From JBFIHF01 sp964411125 (GTDB taxonomy: Bacteria > Myxococcota_A > Bradymonadia > Bradymonadales > Bradymonadaceae), in NCBI GenBank assembly GCA_964411125.1, contig CAYPJU010000113.1:1-14570 (forward strand): a stretch of DNA of 14,570 nt, in the 5' to 3' direction. Below the pieces are notes generated by a model. That model made no database searches and had not been told where the DNA came from. It was given only the letters and a program-made list of their open reading frames with translations. How positions within the stretch are numbered: the first letter of the stretch is position 1; every line of letters begins with the position of its first letter. The position numbers and the translations under genes are program-made. This document shows, piece by piece, positions 6,205-12,471 of this stretch.

Positions 6205-8205
6205 TTAGCGAGGGTTCCAATGCACGGCGCCCCAACAGGTGGCGGTGCCGTCGCTGCGAATGCCACACGTGTGGGTGGTGCCTGCCGACACCGAGTCGAA
6301 TGCAACGCCCGGTGGGGCTTTGCTGGTTTGACCGAAGGCATCGAAGCCCCAGCACTCCACAGTACCGTCGGCGTCTCGGATCGCACACGCGTGGCGTTCC
6401 CCTGCTGAGACGCTGCGGTATCCGGTCGTCGTGGGAGTGTCGCTCAGTTGCCGATCACCATTGTTTCCCCAGCAATCGAGCGCACCGTCGGGGGCGAGGA
6501 CTCCACAGCTGAAGGAGTCTCCCGAATCGACGTCGAGGAACTGCTGATCTGCCGGTGCCGCGTCGACGCCACTTCCGCTGCCCCAGCACGCCAGCTTCTT
6601 GTCATCGGAACGAATGGCACAGTGGTGCTCGTGACCGTCGCCGATCGAGTCGACGGGCACGCCGGTTGGAGCGGTAGACACGGCGCCCCTCAAATCACTT
6701 CCCCAACAGACGACGCTCTGGTCGTCGGCGCGGCGCCCGCAGACATGACGGAATCCCCCGGCCAGTCTGTCGAACGATACCCCCTGCGGTACCTCGGAGA
6801 TCTGTCCGGAGAGATCGTTCCCCCAACAGGTGACCTCCCCCGTAGCGCTGGAGGTGGCGCAAACGTTGTCCCAGCTGGCCGTCACAGTCGAAAAGCTGCC
6901 CGCGAGTTCGCCCCGAAAACCCCAGCAGTGAAGGGAACCATCGTCGACAACGCCGCAGCCACGTTGGAACCCGGTCGAGAAGTCGACGTACTGACGAGTG
7001 GTCGGAAAGCCGCTTACTGCTCCGTCCGAGTCGTTTCCCCAGCAGGCGAGTTCGCCGTCGGTTCGTCGGGCGCAGGTGAATGTTGGGCCTGACGTGACGC
7101 TCACGAATGTGCCATCGGGAGGTGTAGTCTCGGCAGGATCCGACCCCCAGCACATCACGGTGCTGTCGTCGGCCCTGACGGCGCAGATCACGTCCTGCCC
7201 GACCGAAATCGCGGAGAACGGAACGTCGTCCGCGACGCCCTTTACCTGCTGATCCGTGCCGTCCCCCCAGCACGTGGCCGTCTGGTCGAGCGCCAGAGCG
7301 CAGGTCGTCGTCGCGCCGGCAGCAATCCCCACGAAAGCCCCATCTGGCGCCCCGCTGACTTGCCCGTCGTCGTCATCGCCCCAGCATTGAATACCGCCGT
7401 CGTTCGAACGGATCCCGCAGGCGTGCCTGATACCGACCGCGATTTCGTCGAACTCGACGGCTGGCGGCGGAGAAAGAGGGTTCCCGGACTCGGTGCCCCA
7501 GCAGACGACGGTCCGGTCGCTCGCTCGCAGTCCACAGGTGTAGCTGTACCCGGCGGCAATCGTCGCCAGCGCGAGATCCGGCGCTCCGGAAACGCGTCCG
7601 TTGAAGTTTGACCCCCAACACACGGGTTTCTGATCCGCCGCCCGCAACGCGCAGTTGCCTACCCCTCCCGCCGCGATCTGCGTAACCGCCACGTCCGGGG
7701 TTCCACTCGACTGTCCGTCTTCGTCGTACCCCCAGCACAAGACGGTTTGATCGGGCTTCACTGCGCATACATGGCGCGCCCCCGCGGACAGCCCCGTCAA
7801 TTGGTCGGCGGGGACCGGGTCACAGGAAGGGGCATTGGGTCCGACGGCCGTCTGGCCCGTTGGGCACGGCTCGCATGTGCGGTCGGCGGTCGGCGAACCT
7901 TCCGAGCGCACGAACTCGTCGTCTCCGCAGTCACTCCACGCGACGCAAGCCGTCGTGGAATCTGCGTCGTCGTCCCACGTGCCAGTCGCGCACCCATCCA
8001 CGGAAACCAGGTCGACCTCGGCGTCGCCATTTGAGGCATCCAATCCCCCGTCGGCCTCGAACTGGTTCATGTCTGCAACGGTGCTCGTGGAGTCGAGACC
8101 CACGTCGTCCGCCGGGTCCGAAGGATCGGGACCGTTGCCAATCTTGTCGCTCCCGCATCCGGTGACCGCCAGGACGAGAAAAACGAACCAATGGACTGTT
8201 TTCAT
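6205..8205 (-). CDS. RCC1-like repeat lipoprotein with Cys-rich N-terminal segment
   Basis: A predicted exported lipoprotein of 666 residues. The chosen ATG at 8205 gives MKTVHWFVFLVLAVTGC, a signal peptide with lipobox VTGC (Cys17); GGTGG sits just upstream. The frame stays open to 8562, but the upstream part lacks a signal and runs through the direct repeat. An acidic linker spans about 20-70. A Cys-rich segment at 72-128 (six Cys, including CEPCPTGQTA) follows, resembling the short modules often placed before such repeats in myxobacterial surface proteins. From about 138 to the end are 14 repeats of about 38 residues, each with a Cys, then CWG about ten residues later, then often a DGQ/DG turn and Pro. 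Fourteen fits two seven-bladed beta-propellers, and the paired Cys suggest a disulfide in each blade. Ligand and role are unknown. The gene is convergent with fadA, divergent from selO, and bracketed by the direct repeats. Confidence 0.92.
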   Translation of the reverse strand: MKTVHWFVFLVLAVTGCGSDKIGNGPDPSDPADDVGLDSTSTVADMNQFEADGGLDASNGDAEVDLVSVDGCATGTWDDDADSTTACVAWSDCGDDEFVRSEGSPTADRTCEPCPTGQTAVGPNAPSCDPVPADQLTGLSAGARHVCAVKPDQTVLCWGYDEDGQSSGTPDVAVTQIAAGGVGNCALRAADQKPVCWGSNFNGRVSGAPDLALATIAAGYSYTCGLRASDRTVVCWGTESGNPLSPPPAVEFDEIAVGIRHACGIRSNDGGIQCWGDDDDGQVSGAPDGAFVGIAAGATTTCALALDQTATCWGDGTDQQVKGVADDVPFSAISVGQDVICAVRADDSTVMCWGSDPAETTPPDGTFVSVTSGPTFTCARRTDGELACWGNDSDGAVSGFPTTRQYVDFSTGFQRGCGVVDDGSLHCWGFRGELAGSFSTVTASWDNVCATSSATGEVTCWGNDLSGQISEVPQGVSFDRLAGGFRHVCGRRADDQSVVCWGSDLRGAVSTAPTGVPVDSIGDGHEHHCAIRSDDKKLACWGSGSGVDAAPADQQFLDVDSGDSFSCGVLAPDGALDCWGNNGDRQLSDTPTTTGYRSVSAGERHACAIRDADGTVECWGFDAFGQTSKAPPGVAFDSVSAGTTHTCGIRSDGTATCWGAVHWNPR

Positions 8206-8341
8206 CGAAACCACCATCGTCGGTCTAATGAGGGCGGACGCTATCAAAAATGGTCCCAGGCGAACAACGCCGCGGCAATGGATCCGCGAAGGCGGGGTTT
8301 CCGGCGAGGGTACATTCGACGGGATCTTCGACGACCCCGCG

Positions 8342-8450
8342 GCGCTCTTCGAGCGCGTCGAAGACTGAGGGAACGGCGGGGCGCTGCCCCGCACCCCGGC
8401 AGGGATTGCATCCCTGCACCCGCGAATTTTCGGCCCCGCTTCGGCGGGGC
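8342..8450 (+). repeat. 109-bp perfect direct repeat, copy 2
   Basis: Identical to 6020-6128 over all 109 bases. It carries the same 24 bases of thiolase coding sequence (eight codons, ALFERVED), the TGA, three internal hairpins and the terminator stem, but no thiolase gene precedes it. An extra TCTTCGACG at 8325-8333, just outside the repeat, is a perfect 9-bp inverted match to CGTCGAAGA at 8356-8364. After the repeat the copies diverge: here CTAC precedes the T-run, where copy 1 goes directly into T5. It lies 73 bp upstream of the selO start. Confidence 0.95.
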
Positions 8451-8459
8451 CTACTTTTT
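8433..8459 (+). terminator. duplicated rho-independent terminator upstream of selO
   Basis: The same GCCCCGC-TTCG-GCGGGGC hairpin as at 6111-6128 (stem 8433-8439 / 8444-8450), extended by one pair (G8432-C8451). TTTTT follows three bases later, at 8455-8459, so termination may be weaker than in copy 1. No plus-strand gene reads into it from the left, so it looks like an orphan terminator. It would insulate selO from upstream transcription. Confidence 0.65.
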
Positions 8460-8522
8460 GCCCGCAGTTCGTGCGGTACATGCAACCTTGCAACGTCGAC
8501 CAGCCTCGTACATCACAGTGGC

Positions 8523-9944
8523 ATGACACCGACCTTCGACAACTCGTACGCCGCCCTACCATCTCGCTTCTACACGCGGCTGTTGCCCGAGGAGGTGCCA
8601 GGCCCCCGTGTGGTCCGAGTGAACGACGAGCTCGCCGAATTGCTCGGCTTCGACCCAGACTGGCTGCGCAGCGACGCCGGGGCAGCTTTTGCGACGGGCA
8701 ACGAGATCATCGAGGGGTCGGACCCGATCGCGACGGTCTACGCCGGCCACCAGTTCGGCGGGTGGAATCCGCAGCTAGGCGACGGGCGCGCCATTCTGCT
8801 CGGCGAGGTCATCGGAACGGACGAGCGTCGCTACGACATCCAGCTCAAAGGGAGCGGGCGGACGCCGTATTCGCGGCGCGGTGACGGGCGTTCACCGCTC
8901 GGTCCCGTCCTGCGCGAGTACGTGATCAGCGAGACGATGCATGCGCTCGGGATTCCGACGACGCGGTCGCTCGTCGCGGCGACGACGGGCGCCGAAGTTC
9001 GCCGCGAGACGATGCAGCCCGGCGGCGTGCTGGTCCGCGTCGCCGCGAGCCACATTCGCGTCGGCACCTTCGAGTACTTCGCGGCGCGGAACGACGGCGA
9101 GTCGATCCGGCTCCTCGCGAACCACGTCGGCGAGCGGCACTTCGACGGGCTCGTCGATGCACCGGCCGAGCTCTTCGCGGCCGCAGCCGAACGGCAGGCG
9201 AAGCTCATCGCACAGTGGATGCTGGTCGGGTTCATCCACGGCGTGATGAACACCGACAACATGTTGGTCTCGGGCGAGACGATCGACTACGGCCCGTGCG
9301 CCTTCATGAACGAGTACGACCCCGAGACGGTCTACAGTTCGATCGACCACATGGGTCGGTATGCCTACGGCAATCAGCCGCCGATCGCGCGCTGGAACCT
9401 GTCGCGCTTCGCGACCTCCCTGCTCGTCGGTTGGGAGGACGAGGACGCCGCTCGGGCGATGCAGCGGGTCGTCGACGACTTCCCGGACCGGTTCAAGCAC
9501 CACTACGGCGCCGGGCTCGCCAACAAGCTCGGGTTCGAGCTGCGCGAGGACGACTGGCCGCTGCTGGAAGGCCTGCTCCAGGCGATGTACGACGACGGCG
9601 CGGACTACACCAACACGTTCCGAGCGCTCAACGCGCTGGCCGAAGGACGAGACGACGTCACGTTCGGGACGATGGTGCGGGAGTGGCTGCCAGGCTGGCG
9701 AGAGCGCATCGAAACGGAGCCGGATGCGGCCCTGACGATGGCGCGACACAACCCGCTCGTCATCCCGCGAAACCACCAGGTGGAGCGCGCGATTCGGGCC
9801 GCCGTGAACGACGACGACTTCTCGGTCTTTCATCGGCTGGTCGACGTCGTGACCTCGCCGTTCGACCTCGACCCCGACGACGAGCACTTCACCGCCCCGC
9901 CAGCGCCCGACGAGAAGGTTCACGCCACGTTCTGCGGCACCTGA
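8523..9944 (+). CDS. selO: protein adenylyltransferase SelO (YdiU/UPF0061 family)
   Basis: A pseudokinase-fold enzyme of 473 residues (E. coli SelO is about 478) that transfers AMP from ATP to Ser, Thr or Tyr of target proteins and has been linked to redox stress responses. Seen: FDNSYAALPSRFYTR at the N-terminus, typical of the family; AGHQFGGWNPQLGDGRA; nucleotide-binding LKGSGRTPYSR with Lys109; the REY...SE helix at about 131-137; catalytic-loop HGVMNTDN at 239-246; and the metal-binding DYGP at 255-258. The C-terminus ends FCGT, the usual bacterial form with Cys where animal SelO has selenocysteine, so no recoding is needed. The start at 8523 (MTPTFDNSY) is set by homology. The ribosome binding site is weak, and upstream in-frame codons run through the repeat and are not coding. 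The stop is 11 bp from the convergent ligase stop. Target proteins are unknown. Confidence 0.96.
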   Translation: MTPTFDNSYAALPSRFYTRLLPEEVPGPRVVRVNDELAELLGFDPDWLRSDAGAAFATGNEIIEGSDPIATVYAGHQFGGWNPQLGDGRAILLGEVIGTDERRYDIQLKGSGRTPYSRRGDGRSPLGPVLREYVISETMHALGIPTTRSLVAATTGAEVRRETMQPGGVLVRVAASHIRVGTFEYFAARNDGESIRLLANHVGERHFDGLVDAPAELFAAAAERQAKLIAQWMLVGFIHGVMNTDNMLVSGETIDYGPCAFMNEYDPETVYSSIDHMGRYAYGNQPPIARWNLSRFATSLLVGWEDEDAARAMQRVVDDFPDRFKHHYGAGLANKLGFELREDDWPLLEGLLQAMYDDGADYTNTFRALNALAEGRDDVTFGTMVREWLPGWRERIETEPDAALTMARHNPLVIPRNHQVERAIRAAVNDDDFSVFHRLVDVVTSPFDLDPDDEHFTAPPAPDEKVHATFCGT

Positions 9945-9955
9945 ACTGTCGTTCG

Positions 9956-11500
9956 CTAGAGATCGGGGGCGACCGTTCCCGCGCGGATCGCGCGCACCAG
10001 GTCGATCGTGTCCGCCTCGGCGGCCGACTTGTCCGGGCGATGAGCTTTCACCCGTGCGAACCGCAGCGCGAGCCCGCCCGGGTAGCGCGGCGAATCCTGC
10101 ACGCCGTCGAACGCGATCTCGGCGACGAGCTCGGGTCGGACGTGGACGACGTGGCGATGCTGTTCGGTCTTCAGCGCCAGCAGCTTCTCGGTCTGCCAGG
10201 CGAGCATCTCGTCGGTGAGGCCCTTGAAGGTCTTGCCGAGCATGACGAAGCCGCCGGTCTCGGGGTCCCGCGCCCCGAGGTGCAGGTTGCTGAGCTTCCC
10301 TTTGCGCCGCCCGCTCCCCCACTCCGCCGCGAGAATCACCAGGTCCAGCGTGTAGACCGGCTTGATCTTGAACCAGCTCTTGCCGCGACGCCCCGCTTCG
10401 TACGGCGCGTCGAGCGCCTTCGCCACGAGCCCTTCGTGACCGGCGTCGAGCGCCCGCCGAAGCTGTCGGTCGGCCTCGTCGCGGTCGGTCGTGATTACTC
10501 TCGGGACGAGCATCTGCCCGCCCGTCGCATCCTGTAGCGCGCGCCAACGCTCGGCGCCCGGCTCGTCGACGAGCGCGTCGCCGTCCAGGTAGAGGCAGTC
10601 GAAGAAGTAGGTCGACAGCGGCAGCTCCTCGACCATCTCGGCCACGTTCTCCGTCCGGCCAAATCGCCGCATCGTGGTCTGAAACATCTCGGGACGACCG
10701 TCCTCGGACAGCGCGATCACCTCGCCGTCGAGCACCAGCTGGCGGCCAGGGAGTCGCCGGACCCGCTCCACCACCTCGGGAAGCGCATCGGTCACCTCGT
10801 TCAGCTTGCGCGTGAAGATGCGCACGTCGTCCCCGTCGCGGTGCACCTGGACCCGCGCGCCATCGAGCTTGAACTCGAGCGCCGCGTTCTCGAGCACGTC
10901 CATCGCCGCGCCGACCGAATCACCAGGTTGAGCGAGCATCGGCTTCAGTGGTCGAAAGAGCTGCACGGACAGGCGGGCGAGCCCTTGCTTGCCCTCCCGG
11001 AACGCGCGGTCGGCGACGACGGGGAGGTCGCCGTGAAACATCAGCGCCCGCCGCACCGACTCGAGCGGAACGCCCGCGCCTTCGGCCACCGCCGAGACCA
11101 TCACGCCTTCCAGCGCCCCCTGCCGCAGCTCGCCGACCAGCAGCGCCGCGATGAACTCGCGTTCCACCTCGGTGCCCGCGGCGAGCAGCTCACCCAGGGC
11201 GCGCTCACGGCGTGCTTTCGAGCCGGCACCCGAGATTTCGGCAATGTCGGTGATCCGCGCCTCGAACTCGGCGACGGTGAGCGACGTTTCGTCCGCCGGC
11301 GGGGTCGCGCGTAGCGCTTCACGGACCGCGGAGTACCCGACACCGATCTTCCCTTGCCGCAGGTCACCCATCAGGAGCGACACGACCGGCGGAATGTCGT
11401 CGGCCTCGCGGAGTAGCTCCGCCAGCGCCGCCACCTTCGCATTGCGCGAACTCTTCTCGCTGACCTTCCAACTCGTCTCGGCCAACCGCAGCATCTTCAT
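9956..11500 (-). CDS. lig: ATP-dependent DNA ligase
   Basis: A single-chain ATP-dependent DNA ligase of 514 residues, close to the length of archaeal and mycobacterial LigB-type enzymes. It seals nicks through an enzyme-adenylate. The N-terminal DNA-binding domain occupies about 1-175. The adenylation domain starts near 190 with motif I EFKLDGAR, the nucleotide-accepting Lys being residue 211. Motif III-like YFFDCLYLDG, motif IV EGLVAK and motif V WFKIKP follow in order. An OB-fold C-terminus contains SPRYPGGLALRFARV. All core motifs are intact. The ATG at 11500 has GGGAGG about six bases upstream. No Ku, LigD polymerase or nuclease gene is next to it, so non-homologous end joining cannot be claimed. 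It probably supplements an NAD-dependent LigA elsewhere. The gene is convergent with selO and divergent, over 114 bp, from the small lipoprotein gene. Confidence 0.95.
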   Translation of the reverse strand: MKMLRLAETSWKVSEKSSRNAKVAALAELLREADDIPPVVSLLMGDLRQGKIGVGYSAVREALRATPPADETSLTVAEFEARITDIAEISGAGSKARRERALGELLAAGTEVEREFIAALLVGELRQGALEGVMVSAVAEGAGVPLESVRRALMFHGDLPVVADRAFREGKQGLARLSVQLFRPLKPMLAQPGDSVGAAMDVLENAALEFKLDGARVQVHRDGDDVRIFTRKLNEVTDALPEVVERVRRLPGRQLVLDGEVIALSEDGRPEMFQTTMRRFGRTENVAEMVEELPLSTYFFDCLYLDGDALVDEPGAERWRALQDATGGQMLVPRVITTDRDEADRQLRRALDAGHEGLVAKALDAPYEAGRRGKSWFKIKPVYTLDLVILAAEWGSGRRKGKLSNLHLGARDPETGGFVMLGKTFKGLTDEMLAWQTEKLLALKTEQHRHVVHVRPELVAEIAFDGVQDSPRYPGGLALRFARVKAHRPDKSAAEADTIDLVRAIRAGTVAPDL

Positions 11501-11614
11501 GGTGCCTCCCGTCCTGGCTGCCCCTCAACTTGTACGCGACCCTCGAATTTCCCAGCGGCTGCCGTCCCGACGACGACGATGCTACGCTGCGGACTCACTC
11601 GTTCGGGAGCCTTC

Positions 11615-12091
11615 ATGCGATTCGCGCCACGCCACATCTTTGCCACCGCCACCTTCCTCGCCGCGTGCGGCGGCACCGAGGTGCCCGCCCACGGCGAGGT
11701 ACCCGCCCAAGAGGCGCCACTGTTCGACTACCTCGTCGAGGGGAACTACGAGGACTTCGAGGCCGAGACCGAAGTGCACGGTTCGACCGGCCCGCACGGA
11801 CAGGTCCGAACGTTCGTCGACCCGCTGCTCGCCGGCTCGCTCGCGGACGGCGCCACCGAGCACCCCGTGGGAGCCGCCGCCGTGAAGGAGCTTCACGACG
11901 CCGAGGGGCTGCGGGGCTGGGCGGTCAGCGTGAAGGTCGAAGAGGGAACCGATGCCGACACGTGGTACTGGTACGAGGTCTTCAGCACCGAGGACAATTC
12001 GCCGGTCGTGTCAGACCGCGGAGCCTCGCTGTGCGCCGGCTGCCACGGCGGGGGAACGGACTATGTTCTCACGCCGTACCCCTTGCAGTAA
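11615..12091 (+). CDS. small lipoprotein with CxxCH haem motif, possibly cytochrome P460-like
   Basis: A predicted exported lipoprotein of 158 residues. The ATG at 11615 is preceded by GGGAG at 11605-11609. The signal peptide ends in lipobox LAAC (Cys18). An in-frame codon at 11579 would add 12 residues and bury the signal, so 11615 is preferred. Near the C-terminus CAGCH (Cys140, Cys143, His144) is a c-type haem attachment motif. The layout around it, with a WAVSVKV strand and WYWYEVF earlier and then DYVLTPYPLQ after the haem motif, resembles the single-haem P460/cytochrome c' beta group, where CxxCH lies close to the end. I cannot see a definite crosslinking Lys, so the subfamily is inferred. 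A role in electron transfer or small-molecule chemistry at the outer membrane or periplasm is likely but unproven. A weak hairpin (ACCCCA/TGGGGT, 12092-12097 / 12108-12113) follows the stop. Confidence 0.8.
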   Translation: MRFAPRHIFATATFLAACGGTEVPAHGEVPAQEAPLFDYLVEGNYEDFEAETEVHGSTGPHGQVRTFVDPLLAGSLADGATEHPVGAAAVKELHDAEGLRGWAVSVKVEEGTDADTWYWYEVFSTEDNSPVVSDRGASLCAGCHGGGTDYVLTPYPLQ

Positions 12092-12121
12092 ACCCCACCG
12101 TGATGGATGGGGTGATGGGTG

Positions 12122-12221
12122 NNNNNNNNNNNNNNNNNNNNNNNNNNNNNNNNNNNNNNNNNNNNNNNNNNNNNNNNNNNNNNNNNNNNNNNNNNNNNNN
12201 NNNNNNNNNNNNNNNNNNNNN
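12122..12221. other. assembly gap of exactly 100 Ns
   Basis: One hundred consecutive Ns. The round number suggests a default scaffold gap, so the true distance is unknown. The right edge begins inside GGGGCGC heptamers, so the break was probably caused by repeats. Any reading frame that crosses it is meaningless. Genes, or more repeat units, could be missing here. Confidence 0.98.
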
Positions 12222-12403
12222 GGGCGCGGGGCGCGGGGTGAACGGCACCGATGTCGCCGGCGTCAGCCGGCATCCGCGCGAAGCGCGGTGTAGCCCGGCG
12301 CGTAAGCGCCGGGGCGCGGGGCGCGGGGCGCGGGGCGCAAGGTGCCCTGCAGGCATGGACGTTGCCGGCGTGAGCCGGCGTCCGCGCGAAGCGCGGCGTT
12401 TCG
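12222..12403. repeat. REP-like hairpins and GGGGCGC heptamer array
   Basis: Two related 42-nt units, 12250-12291 and 12358-12399 (offset 108, five mismatches), each hold two hairpins: GCCGGC-nnnn-GCCGGC and CCGCGC-GAA-GCGCGG. After the first unit comes GTAG (12290-12293) followed by a perfect 8-bp stem, CCCGGCGC/GCGCCGGG (12294-12301 / 12306-12313). The GTAG-plus-palindrome format is the known form of many REP elements mobilised by RAYT transposases. Four perfect tandem GGGGCGC heptamers fill 12311-12338, and more abut the N gap at 12222-12238. I see no coding sequence. Base composition and repeat density differ sharply from the surrounding genes. Confidence 0.8.
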
Positions 12404-12471
12404 CCATGGCACGTCAGGATTGGGAGCCGTACACTTTTCCGACCACATACAAACACATCGAAGGGAGCCCG

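Larger units (their letters stand above)
8206..8522. other. 317-bp intergenic region between the RCC1-like gene and selO
   Basis: No gene is seen here. It must hold the minus-strand promoter of the lipoprotein and the plus-strand promoter of selO; I could not identify a convincing -10/-35 pair for either. The stretch 8206-8341 has no visible relation to the thiolase gene, apart from GCGGCG just before the repeat, which continues the Ala-Ala codons. The right part holds repeat copy 2 and its terminator. A further 5-bp hairpin, CCGCA/TGCGG, lies at about 8462-8476. Confidence 0.6.

Noticed and set aside
4490..6388. 632-residue minus-strand open frame opposite fadA
   Set aside because: A shadow of the thiolase in a GC-rich genome; the composition is Arg/His/Val-rich and no motif is seen.
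8225..8265. Minus-strand TTGATA promoter for the lipoprotein gene
   Set aside because: No -10-like hexamer lies at a suitable 16-18 bp spacing, so I did not call it.
8250..8522. Upstream extension of selO through repeat copy 2
   Set aside because: The family N-terminus FDNSYAALP begins right after the ATG at 8523, and the extension is translated repeat and terminator DNA.
8206..8562. Upstream extension of the RCC1-like gene
   Set aside because: The frame is open but runs antisense through the 109-bp repeat and would bury the signal peptide and lipobox that begin at 8205.
9930..9944. Selenocysteine at the SelO C-terminus
   Set aside because: The codon is TGC, giving FCGT then TGA stop. No in-frame TGA precedes it, so no recoding is needed.
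9956..11500. Ligase as part of a non-homologous end-joining module
   Set aside because: No Ku or polymerase gene is adjacent, and the protein itself lacks polymerase or nuclease domains.
12222..12403. CRISPR array
   Set aside because: The units are GC-rich hairpins 108 bp apart with only two copies and no uniform spacers. The heptamers are simple tandem repeats.
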